From positions 1 through 64,000 of the forward strand of contig CAVQVR010000010.1 in NCBI GenBank assembly GCA_963717195.1: 64,000 nucleotides of DNA. Direction: 5' to 3'. The number at the start of each line of letters is the position of its first letter. Position 1 is the first letter of the stretch. The notes under the pieces are model-generated. The model was not told the origin of the DNA. It searched no databases and was given only the letters and a program-made list of their open reading frames with translations. Both the position numbers and the translations under genes were made by a program. Shown one piece after another: positions 8,487 to 16,472 of this stretch. Source of the stretch: JACDAE01 sp963717195 (GTDB taxonomy: Bacteria > Chloroflexota > Ktedonobacteria > Ktedonobacterales > Ktedonobacteraceae).

Positions 8487-10082
8487 ATGAACTATAGGCT
8501 TGACACTTTTGGTACAATGCGGATGGAGAGCTTTTATCGAATGGGGGTGCGCATGCAACAGCCAATGTCCCACGATGCATATCAGAGAGCCACCAATCCG
8601 GAGCAATGGGTAGAACAGGCAGGGATCAGACCGGATACACATGAACAGGGTGACCAGTGGGCGATACTCCGACATGAAGTAGAGGAGGGAAGTCTCCCTG
8701 GCCCGGAGGAGCGTATCGGAACGGTCTGGGAGCAACGAAATACCGAGGAAGGTACGGAGAAGAATAGGGTTGCCTCATCAGAGCAAAACGCGCTGACTGA
8801 GGCTCAACATCATGTCGATATTGTTGTTGCTGGCGTCGGTGGCGGTGGTATGAACGCGATCAATCGCATGATCGCGACAAAAGTACGCGGAGTACGCTTT
8901 GTCGCCATGAATACCGACGCCCAGGTACTCGCTCTCTCACCAGCCCCACATCGTATCTGTCTTGGCCAGCACCACACAAGGGGTCTGGGAGCTGGTGGCA
9001 ATTCTGCGGTTGGAATGCGGGCAGCGACCGAAAGCACCGCCGAGATTCGTTCAGCACTGGGCGATGCCGATCTTGTCTTCATAGCAGCGGGTATGGGCGG
9101 TGGTACGGGCACGGGGGCAGCTCCCGTTGTTGCCTCTATCGCAAAAAAACTGGGTGCACTCACTATTGGTATCGTCACATTACCTTTCAATTTTGAGGGA
9201 TCGCGCCGTCGCCGCGTCGCAGAACAGGGGTTGACAGAACTTGCAGCAGAGATCGATGCGTTAATCACTGTGCCCAATGATCGCTTGCTATCGACGATTG
9301 CACGCGATCAGAATCTCTCGGATGCATTCAAGGTGGCTGACGATGTATTGCGCCAGGGCGTCCAGGGTATTGCCGAGGTAATCAATGTGCCCGGCATGAT
9401 TAACGTTGACTTCGCCGATGTTCGTAGCGTCCTACGCGAGGCCGGAACAGCTCTGATGAGTATCGGGCAGGGCAACGGACGCAACCGCGCACAACATGCA
9501 GCAGAAGAGGCTATAGCAGGGGGATTTCTCAACGTTACCATTCGTGGTGCCCGACGCGTTCTCTTCAATATTAGCGGCGGCGAAGATATGACTCTATTCG
9601 AGGTCAATGAGATCGCAGAACGTATTGGTGAGGCCATCGACAATGCTGCCGATATTACCTTCGGCGCAGTCATTGATCCCACTCTAAGCGATACACTGCG
9701 CGTGACCTTAATTGCTGCCGGTATGGAAGAATTGCACACAATGCATATGCCAGTGATCCACGCAGAGAGACCACGTATGACGGGAACTGGCGGAAGAAAT
9801 GCGCTTCCTGCGCAACAACCTCTAGCTCCTTCGAAGTCGCCGCTGCCATCGCGGTCTACACCGGTAGAGCCAGCACGTCCGGCACCAATGACGCCACCTC
9901 CGACCCGGCTACCACCAGCGCTACGGCCAGCCAGTCCCCCACCGGGGAGACAGCAACGCAGCCTGGATGACCTGCGCGGATTACGCAACATGGGACGCCG
10001 TCACGAAGAGGCAAAACAGCGCAACGATCAGGATAACGAAAGTATCGACGTTCCACCATTTTTGAAACGCTACGATAGGTAA
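8487..10082 (+). CDS. ftsZ: FtsZ, tubulin-like cell division GTPase with long N-terminal extension
   Basis: The FtsZ core starts at about residue 111 (VAGVGGGGMNAINRM), with the tubulin signature GGGTGTG near residue 205 and the catalytic T7 loop NVDFADVRSV. A proline-rich linker follows (about 435-495), then the conserved C-terminal anchor DVPPFLKRYDR. The core is preceded by at least 80 extra residues: ATG codons at 8554 (after GGGGGTGCGC) and 8566 are more likely starts than 8487, but no start exists close to the core. It is not in a dcw cluster here. It polymerises as the Z-ring, or, as this is a mycelial-type lineage, possibly in sporulation septa. Confidence 0.93.
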   Translation: MNYRLDTFGTMRMESFYRMGVRMQQPMSHDAYQRATNPEQWVEQAGIRPDTHEQGDQWAILRHEVEEGSLPGPEERIGTVWEQRNTEEGTEKNRVASSEQNALTEAQHHVDIVVAGVGGGGMNAINRMIATKVRGVRFVAMNTDAQVLALSPAPHRICLGQHHTRGLGAGGNSAVGMRAATESTAEIRSALGDADLVFIAAGMGGGTGTGAAPVVASIAKKLGALTIGIVTLPFNFEGSRRRRVAEQGLTELAAEIDALITVPNDRLLSTIARDQNLSDAFKVADDVLRQGVQGIAEVINVPGMINVDFADVRSVLREAGTALMSIGQGNGRNRAQHAAEEAIAGGFLNVTIRGARRVLFNISGGEDMTLFEVNEIAERIGEAIDNAADITFGAVIDPTLSDTLRVTLIAAGMEELHTMHMPVIHAERPRMTGTGGRNALPAQQPLAPSKSPLPSRSTPVEPARPAPMTPPPTRLPPALRPASPPPGRQQRSLDDLRGLRNMGRRHEEAKQRNDQDNESIDVPPFLKRYDR

Positions 10083-10102
10083 AATAAGCGCGATTGATTG
10101 CC

Positions 10103-10143
10103 GGGCGCGATAAATCGCACGGGCTTATAAATCGCGCCCCTAC
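10103..10143. repeat. Palindromic dispersed repeat (GGGCGCGAT family)
   Basis: GGGCGCGATAAATCGC and ATAAATCGCGCCCCTAC face each other around a short loop, 20 bp after ftsZ. It may double as a terminator-like hairpin. Same family as 5850 and 10248. Confidence 0.6.
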
Positions 10144-10247
10144 ACCAATGGTACGGGTGTGATTACGGGCTTATTAAGCCATTGACTTCACCTATTCAGG
10201 GAAAATGACGCAAGAATGGTACTCATACGTGCAATATGTGCAATACG

Positions 10248-10361
10248 GTAGGGACCAGATTTATCGCGTCCACGATTTATCGGATTGGGTACCAGATCGA
10301 TAAATCGTGGACGCGATAAATCTGGTCCCTACGCCTTGGACGCGATAAATCTGGTCCCTAC
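10248..10361. repeat. Long inverted repeat plus extra half-copy (GTAGGGACCAGATTTATCG family)
   Basis: 35-bp perfect arms (10248-10282 and 10298-10332) around a 15-base loop, followed by a third copy of the outer arm at 10338-10361. The last bases supply the stop codon and 3' end of the KGG gene. Confidence 0.75.
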
Positions 10362-10627
10362 GGTTTTTCAGGGGCGGTGCGTCCGCGCTCACCACCTTTT
10401 CTGCCAATCTTCGAGTAGAACTCGGACCCCTGCTGACGTTTCGTTAATTCGCCACCCTTCTTCCCAATTTCGGCATAGAATTGTGGCCCACGTTTCTCCT
10501 TGACTGTTTCACCACCCTTCTTCCCAATCTTCGAGTCGAATTCAGCGCCATACTTCTCGCGTACAGCCTGGCCCCCATGTTTTGCTTTTTGCGATCCCGG
10601 CTCGGGCCCACGTTTGTTGTTTGCCAT
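10358..10627 (-). CDS. KGG-repeat general stress protein (GsiB-like)
   Basis: 89 residues with four glycine/lysine-rich repeats (GGQAVREKYG, KKGGETVKEKRG, KKGGELTKRQQG, RKGGERGR), the hydrophilic KGG repeat of stress proteins such as Bacillus GsiB. The start at 10627 follows GAGAGGCGGG; the longer in-frame ATG at 10696 lacks this. Such proteins build up during stress and desiccation. The stop codon (10358-10360) lies in the terminal bases of the dispersed repeat, so the repeat arrival may have trimmed the original C-terminus. Confidence 0.85.
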   Translation of the reverse strand: MANNKRGPEPGSQKAKHGGQAVREKYGAEFDSKIGKKGGETVKEKRGPQFYAEIGKKGGELTKRQQGSEFYSKIGRKGGERGRTAPEKP

Positions 10628-10722
10628 AGAAAGTCCCGCCTCTCTTAAACTTCGTACACCCACATGTACCCAACATACAGCAAAGCGGTAAGACATCCTG
10701 ACCAGAACATCTCGCTGCTTCC

Positions 10723-11598
10723 CTACTGCGACTGATGCTCTCGCGCCTGCGCCACCCGATTAGCAATAAGCGCAGCCGTAATGCCTGCACCCACGCCATT
10801 ATCGATATTTACCACTGCAAGACCTGGCGCACACGTTTGCAACATCGAAAGCAACGCTGCTACACCTTTACCGCCTAATCCATAGCCAATCGATGTTGGT
10901 AACCCAATAACAGGAACAGGAACCAGTCCTGCCACAACTGAAGGTAAAGCTCCATCCATTCCGGCAGCAACAATAATCGCGTCGACTCCCTCAATAAGCA
11001 AATCGTTTAATGGAGTCATCAAGCGGTGCAGTCCGGCAACACCTACATCATAGATACAGGTTACCCGGCACCCCATCTCTTCGGCAATAAGTGTTGCTTC
11101 TTCTGCTACTGGAATGTCAGAAGTACCGGCACTGATCACCCCAACACGGCCCCCTGTACTCCTGCGTACATACTCCGGACTGTAGATGACCATTGCACGA
11201 GCCGCCTCACGCATACGAACAGTGTGCGCGTGAAATGCTTCCCGCACAGGTGAAATAGAGGTAGAAGGCATTCGACTAATGATCGCTCGCCCTGTCCAGG
11301 CCAGTAACCCCTGGGCCATTGCGATGATCTGTTGAGTCTCCTTCGTTTCACCAAAAATAACTTCCGGTGCACCTTTTCGTTGCTCACGCCCACCGTCAGG
11401 ACGTGTCTCAACTATAGATGACTCATTCTGAGAAGGTGCGTCTTGTTTCTCCTGTTGAGAACCGGACGAACGCTCCGTTTCATCCTGTCGCTCACCGGCT
11501 TGTTTTCGCTGCCAAATTTGTTTATCCATATATCCAAATTGTCCGTTGCTAAGCAATTGATGCAAGAGCTCTAATTGCCCGTTATCCTCAAGATCCAC
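10723..11598 (-). CDS. larB: LarB, nickel-pincer cofactor biosynthesis protein
   Basis: 291 residues. The C-terminal half is a PurE-like (AIR carboxylase) domain with ISAGTSDIPVAEEA, VAAGMDGALPSVVAGL and GLPTSIGYG. LarB carboxylates nicotinic acid adenine dinucleotide and releases AMP, giving the pyridinium dicarboxylate precursor of the nickel-pincer nucleotide used by lactate racemase. Residues about 30-70 are a low-complexity Gln/Glu-rich insert. The start is GTG at 11598, behind GAAAGGCGCG. No larC or larE is visible beside it. Confidence 0.87.
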   Translation of the reverse strand: MDLEDNGQLELLHQLLSNGQFGYMDKQIWQRKQAGERQDETERSSGSQQEKQDAPSQNESSIVETRPDGGREQRKGAPEVIFGETKETQQIIAMAQGLLAWTGRAIISRMPSTSISPVREAFHAHTVRMREAARAMVIYSPEYVRRSTGGRVGVISAGTSDIPVAEEATLIAEEMGCRVTCIYDVGVAGLHRLMTPLNDLLIEGVDAIIVAAGMDGALPSVVAGLVPVPVIGLPTSIGYGLGGKGVAALLSMLQTCAPGLAVVNIDNGVGAGITAALIANRVAQAREHQSQ

Positions 11599-12007
11599 AA
11601 AACACGCGCCTTTCAGATGTTAGCTCTTGATGAACTGGAAATCCCATAACCCTCTCAGTCTAACACACTCTTTGCCAATCAGCAAGCCAACAGCAGAAGA
11701 GTTCCAGCGATTACTGCGCGGCTTTTTTTCCGCAGAGTAGAGCGGCAGATACACAATCATCGATTGAGATGCACTCATCGCACCGCATGCTAATCAAACT
11801 TTTGTATGAATAGCACAAAGATTTACGTGAATGACACCCATCTTATGTAGCAGAAGAAAAATCTGTTTTTACTACTCTGGTGTCTATTATACATGATCAT
11901 GCTGTATCAAGCAAGAGGTTCCGGCAGAAGAAAAGTTTATAAGCTTACATTCCTTGCATATCCTATCACATGGTCAGGGCTTTAGGTCACTTGATGCTTT
12001 TGCACAT
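11599..12007. other. Intergenic stretch, nothing recognised
   Basis: About 400 bp between larB and the next gene end. It is AT-rich with no gene. It probably contains the larB promoter, but I cannot single out a convincing -35/-10 pair. Confidence 0.4.
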
Positions 12008-12601
12008 CTAAAATGGGACGCCTTCTTGACCAATGCTTTGAGATCTCTGGAAAATCACATCTTTGCTCAAAAGGGCATACAACAGCAGAGCCAGCGGCCA
12101 CCCCAGCTGGCCCGTCAGGCTCAGAGTATCATTGAGAGATTGGTAGTCCCCGTAGTCCATCTTGCCCATGACAATCAATTGAAGAAGGATATGAATGAGG
12201 AGACTTAAAAAAGGCAACCAGAGCAAGACTGTAGTCTGGAGCCAACGCTCTCGCTGATAGGGCCAGTTCTTGACGCTTCTTCTGAAGAAATTTCGACCAC
12301 TGAGATCTATTCCCTCTCTCTTGAAAACACGATACAGTTGGAAGTATCGGATACCAAAGAGGGTTGCTGCTACAATGAACGGAAGAAACGCAGCAAGCAG
12401 GAGCAGTAAAGCCTGTTGTTGAAAAAATGGCACAGTGTCTCCCTGTAGTTTCATCCAGGCTCCTACAACAGCAGCACTCCAGAAGACCAAGCTGATAGCT
12501 GAGTTGATAAAAATGGCTTTGCGCACCGATTCCCTCCATACCCATGAAGTGTGAAGACGTTGTATTTGGCGTCTCTCCTCAAGAACTCGCTCTCTTTCCA
12601 A
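12008..12601 (-). CDS. Four-helix integral membrane protein, unknown function
   Basis: 197 residues. A basic coiled N-terminus (about 1-25) is followed by hydrophobic segments near 28-49, 63-86, 122-146 and 164-182. No family is recognised. The only nearby start is TTG at 12601, immediately after a TGA stop (12602-12604) of an open frame in the same register. So the true gene may begin at 12805 and be interrupted by that TGA. Confidence 0.6.
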   Translation of the reverse strand: MERERVLEERRQIQRLHTSWVWRESVRKAIFINSAISLVFWSAAVVGAWMKLQGDTVPFFQQQALLLLLAAFLPFIVAATLFGIRYFQLYRVFKREGIDLSGRNFFRRSVKNWPYQRERWLQTTVLLWLPFLSLLIHILLQLIVMGKMDYGDYQSLNDTLSLTGQLGWPLALLLYALLSKDVIFQRSQSIGQEGVPF

Positions 12602-12805
12602 TCATTTGTCGGCATTCGGCCAGCCAAGCTCGAAGCGGATGCTCTGTATCTCATCTGCAGTGTAGCAGACTGCAATATCTCTGTCTAGATGTGCAAATGA
12701 GTCCGCGTGACCGGACGCCCTGATAGTAGGTCCAGAGAAAAAGCTGTATGCTGAAGACAATAAGTCATGGGTAGGGTATAAGACAGAGGATTCTGGACAA
12801 AGCAA
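12602..12805 (-). other. Possible 5' part of the membrane protein gene, separated by one in-frame TGA
   Basis: 67 codons in exactly the same frame as the 12008-12601 gene, with a hydrophilic end (TADEIQSIRFELGWPNADK) that reads naturally into the next coding part. It is either the upstream half of a nonsense-disrupted gene or chance open frame. No domain is recognised. Confidence 0.35.
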
Positions 12806-12910
12806 TAAAAGGGCAATATACTGTATTTGTCCTTCTACTTATAGGACAGGTCCATTGAGGATAGAAGTATCCATTATAATTACTCCCCACACGGGGATAA
12901 GTAAGTAGTA

Positions 12911-13067
12911 GTAACTCTTCAGGTCTGCTCGCCACCTGCGGTGGCTCGCCCAGGTTTGGTGTGGACGGTGGGATTGGCGGCCCCAGGCCGCCAATCCCAC
13001 CGTCCACACCAAACGGCTTGCGAAGCGCCGTAGGCGCTGAGGAGTCAGGCCCCTTCTGAAGAGTTAC
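12911..13067. repeat. Hairpin-cored repeat element, copy 1
   Basis: Ends GTAACTCTTCAG (12911-12922) and its inverse (13056-13067). The core is a 27-bp perfect inverted repeat (12954-12980 and 12988-13014) around CCCCAGG. The second copy is at 22347-22505, almost identical in sequence, but with the central loop in the opposite orientation. Confidence 0.8.
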
Positions 13068-13135
13068 AAGTAGTATACGAAAGAGGAGCGGCATTCCTCC
13101 CACACCTGAAAGTGTAGGAGTCCGCCGCGAATAGC

Positions 13136-13600
13136 ATGCACACAATTCAGCGCTTCCTGGGAACCATTACAGTAGCAGCTCTATTTCTGCTGGTTGCCGC
13201 ATGTGGGCCAGAGGTCACTCAGATCAAACCACAGCAGACGGTGACCATTGGTAAATCGTTTCAGACGCAGGCGACACCGCTTGCAACAGTTCCACCCTAT
13301 CGCTGTGGGGCCTGGGCATCCAATAATGCTCCCAATGCCTTCAGTACGATTTTAGTATTCGCAAAGCTAACAAAAAACATAAAAGGCGTCGGGGGCGCAA
13401 CTGCCGCAGCGACAGTCCATTTTGCGGGTGGCGACGTGACGCTTGATACACAGCCAACAAGCGATCAGGGCGGTATGGTCAGCTTCACACTGCCACTACA
13501 GGGACGGCAACCAGGGGGCATTCCTGCGACTGTTGATGTCTCTTTTACCATTGGAGGCACAACAGTACAATGCTCATCCGCATTTTTCACACCGCAATAA
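13136..13600 (+). CDS. Predicted lipoprotein
   Basis: 154 residues with a hydrophobic signal segment and lipobox LVAAC (Cys at about residue 22), so the protein should be lipidated and anchored on the outer face of the membrane. The mature part has two further Cys (YRCGAW and VQCSS), probably disulphide-bonded, and a beta-rich Ig-like pattern (VDVSFTIGGTTVQC). No family is recognised. It converges on mutM, and the ends overlap by 14 bp. Confidence 0.75.
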   Translation: MHTIQRFLGTITVAALFLLVAACGPEVTQIKPQQTVTIGKSFQTQATPLATVPPYRCGAWASNNAPNAFSTILVFAKLTKNIKGVGGATAAATVHFAGGDVTLDTQPTSDQGGMVSFTLPLQGRQPGGIPATVDVSFTIGGTTVQCSSAFFTPQ

Positions 13601-14512
13601 GCTCCTGGCAGGCAGGACAGAAATGAGCACTACGTTGCGCAATTACCATGCGTTCGATAAGCGTGCCACAGCGTGGGCAAGGCTTGCCAGACTGCTTATA
13701 TACACGCACATGGTTATAATTGTCGCCAGCTCCTCCCCAGAGGTCGCGATAGTCATTAAAAGATGTCCCTCCATGCTCAATACCCAGCATGAGCACAGAG
13801 ATGATGCCTTCGTGCAGCAAGCCAACTTCAGCAGATGTTAGCGCATCACTACGACGTAATGGATGAATATGCGCATAAAAAAGTGCCTCATCTGCATAGA
13901 TATTGCCCACACCGGCCACCATTGTCTGATCAAGTAGTGCCTGTTTGATCCCTGTTCTACGCCGCGTAAGCTCACCAGCCAGATACTCCACCGTAAAAGC
14001 AGAGCCCAACGGCTCTGGCCCCAGATCTTTTAATGCTTCGGCCTCACGATTCATGGGCCAGAGCTCAATGCGACCAAATTTGCGCGGATCAGTAAAAAGC
14101 AGGCGGCGTCCATCGCTAAAATCGAAGCAGATACGACAATAACACAATTCGTGGCTATATGAATTTTCAGTACCCTTTTCTGGTAGAAACGTGGGACCAC
14201 GCGTCTTCCAGGCTATGGGATCACTTGTCCGCAAGCTTGTATCAATACGCCAGCCAGCAGGAAGCAACAAGAAGTTCCCGGTCATACGCCGGTGGATGGC
14301 AAGAAAGAGACTTCCACTCAGGTCCAGCAGCAAAAATTTGCCACGCCGCCGCACAGCTTCTATTTGGCGCTCACTGACCTCCATCAGAAACGTGGCGAGT
14401 TCTGGATGACCAACTGTACGCTCCCAAAAACATGAACGTGGCTGATCGTCGCTCCAACGATACTGGTTCGCAGTTGGCGTGCCGTATATTCAACCTCGGG
14501 TAATTCAGGCAT
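13587..14512 (-). pseudogene. mutM: MutM / formamidopyrimidine-DNA glycosylase, frameshifted near the N-terminus
   Basis: The intact start at 14512 gives MPELPEVE, with catalytic Pro2 and Glu3, and runs to HVHVFGS, where the frame is lost. The rest (TVGHPELATF, RRRGKFLLL, then the C-terminal zinc finger CPRCG...CPAC) is in another frame. One base is missing at the five-A run 14426-14430. The corrected protein is about 308 residues, normal for Fpg, which excises 8-oxoguanine. A break in a homopolymer of a conserved repair gene could well be a sequencing error. Confidence 0.9.
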
Positions 14513-14526
14513 AAAATCTCTAAAAG

Positions 14527-15561
14527 TTAACGTTTGATCTTCAACGTACTGACAAAATTAGCGACAAGTGTCTCGTACGCTTCACCATAATACTCTTCAA
14601 CCCGGCCCGCATCACAGAGCGTTGCCAGGCTGGGATCGATAGGGATCTGACCAAGCAAGGGAGCACCAGTCATAGAGACCAGTTCAGTTCCATTGCTGGG
14701 ACCAAAAACCTCGTAGCGCTCACCGTTGGGCGTCTCAAAGTACGACATGTTCTCGACGACGCCGACGATGACTCCTTTGAGCTGACGCACCATGTTGATA
14801 CATTTCATCACGATCATAGTTGCGAGCATCTGTGGCGAAGAGACGATCACGATGCCATCAACTGGCAGCGACTGCAACACAGTCATAGGAGCATCGGATG
14901 TACCAGGAGGCAGGTCTACCAGCAGATAGTCCAACTGGCCCCAATCAACATCGCTGTAAAATTGCTTGATGGCACTGGAAATCATAGGACCACGCCAGAC
15001 AACGGGGTCGCTCTCGTTCTCCAGAAACATGTTCATAGACATGACCTTGATGCCGCCTTTGCTGGTTAATGGATCGATGCCACCAGTAGCAGATTTCGTC
15101 GGCTGTCCACGTGTGCCAAACATACGAGCAATGCTGGGACCGGTGATATCACCGTCGAGAATACCGACTCGCAATCCCTGTCGGCGCAACGAAACAGCCA
15201 GCAGGCCCGTCACCAGCGATTTTCCAACGCCACCTTTCCCACTCATAATGGCAATCACCTGTTTGATCTTACGATCTTCACCGCCAGGAACCATTGTCAA
15301 GGGGATACCACGTCCGACGGGAGCCTTTTTAGGGGCAACTGAGATCGGATCGCCATTAATTGAAGCGTTCAGATCTTTTACCAACAGATCGAGCTTCTCT
15401 GGGGTAAAACGATGGGTACGAGCGCCCCCTGCTACGCTCTCTCGTGCACCGACAGCACAGGCCGTACAGGGCAGACCATGACCATGAAAGACTTTGACTG
15501 TTGCAGGATATTTAGTAACGACATCATGAATAACCATGTCGGCAGTAATCGTTTCCGCCAT
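14527..15561 (-). CDS. mrp: Mrp/NBP35 family Fe-S carrier ATPase with N-terminal DUF1858-like domain
   Basis: 344 residues. Residues 1-70 form a small domain with a CTAC motif, like DUF1858/hybrid-cluster-associated domains. Then comes a P-loop NTPase with deviant Walker A GKGGVGKS (109-116), LDGDITGPS and DLPPGTSD. The family carries and inserts Fe-S clusters as a dimer. The usual C-terminal CxxC after ENMSYF is missing (ETPNGERYEV), so the N-terminal cysteines may carry the cluster instead. The start is ATG at 15561. Confidence 0.88.
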   Translation of the reverse strand: MAETITADMVIHDVVTKYPATVKVFHGHGLPCTACAVGARESVAGGARTHRFTPEKLDLLVKDLNASINGDPISVAPKKAPVGRGIPLTMVPGGEDRKIKQVIAIMSGKGGVGKSLVTGLLAVSLRRQGLRVGILDGDITGPSIARMFGTRGQPTKSATGGIDPLTSKGGIKVMSMNMFLENESDPVVWRGPMISSAIKQFYSDVDWGQLDYLLVDLPPGTSDAPMTVLQSLPVDGIVIVSSPQMLATMIVMKCINMVRQLKGVIVGVVENMSYFETPNGERYEVFGPSNGTELVSMTGAPLLGQIPIDPSLATLCDAGRVEEYYGEAYETLVANFVSTLKIKR

Positions 15562-15871
15562 AATTTCTTATCCTCACGCGCAGCATGGAAAATACTACTC
15601 CTCATGCCGAGCTCCTTCTTTGTTAGATTGATCTATTGAGATAAAAGAACTAATTCCGACCTTTTCACTCAGATATTATAGCACACGAGCCTATTATAAA
15701 CCAACAGTCCCATCTCTACAAACTTTTCAATACTACATTAGTAGTTTGCCTCTAGTTGCATAAGCAAGCATTAACGGATGAGCATATCTTTCATTACATT
15801 GATGTGCTATCATACTTCCAGGTTACACTTTTTGCCTCTATTCACTCAAAAATTTTCTTGCGAGGTGCTTC
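15562..15871. other. Divergent intergenic region
   Basis: 310 bp between the divergent mrp and GrpB-like genes. It must hold both promoters. A TATAAT-like -10 for mrp lies near 15674-15682 on the minus strand, but no clear -35 accompanies it. Nothing else is seen. Confidence 0.4.
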
Positions 15872-16447
15872 ATGATCACTATTGTCCCTTATGACGCAAA
15901 TTGGCCTGAAGAGTTTGTCGCAGTTGCGCGACCACTACGCGCTGTATTAGGGGCACTGGCACTACGTATCGATCACATTGGATCGACATCGGTACCAGGA
16001 TTGGCTGCGAAAGATATCATCGATGTGCAGGTGACTGTAGAGGATTTCACCTGCACACCTCAACTGGTAACTGCGCTTGGTTTACTGGGCTACACGCAAG
16101 TTCCAGAATACACCAGAGACCATCTGCCGCCTCTTTATCGGGGGCCAGACGTGGATTGGGAGAAACGCTACTTCCAACCTCCTGCCAGTCAGCGCCCAAC
16201 CCATTTGCATATCCGCGCTCTGGGGCGGCCCAATCAGCGCTATCCTATACTTTTTCGCGATTACCTACGTGCCCATCCGATGGCTAGCGCAGCCTATGCA
16301 CTGATCAAAATCAACCTATCCCAACGAGATCCCAACGATGTAGATTTCTATTACGACATCAAAGATCCGCTCTGCGATATCGTTATCGATGCTGCGGAAG
16401 ATTGGGCACGTACGACTGATTGGCAGATGGCCTTTAGCTCAGAATAG
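15872..16447 (+). CDS. GrpB family protein (UPF0157, nucleotidyltransferase-like)
   Basis: 191 residues with the GrpB pattern IVPYDANWPEEF, then RIDHIGSTSVPGLAAKDIIDVQV, which is the nucleotidyltransferase-fold core (HIGSTSVPG...KxxIDxxV). In other bacteria GrpB domains stand alone or are fused to dephospho-CoA kinase. The substrate is not established. ATG at 15872 follows GCGAGGTGCTTC. Confidence 0.88.
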   Translation: MITIVPYDANWPEEFVAVARPLRAVLGALALRIDHIGSTSVPGLAAKDIIDVQVTVEDFTCTPQLVTALGLLGYTQVPEYTRDHLPPLYRGPDVDWEKRYFQPPASQRPTHLHIRALGRPNQRYPILFRDYLRAHPMASAAYALIKINLSQRDPNDVDFYYDIKDPLCDIVIDAAEDWARTTDWQMAFSSE

Positions 16448-16472
16448 GCTACCCGGGTGGGAAACCTATCAA

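Noticed and set aside
8500..8518. TTGACA followed by TACAAT before ftsZ
   Set aside because: Only 7 bases separate them, so they cannot be one sigma-70 promoter. The real ftsZ promoter was not identified.
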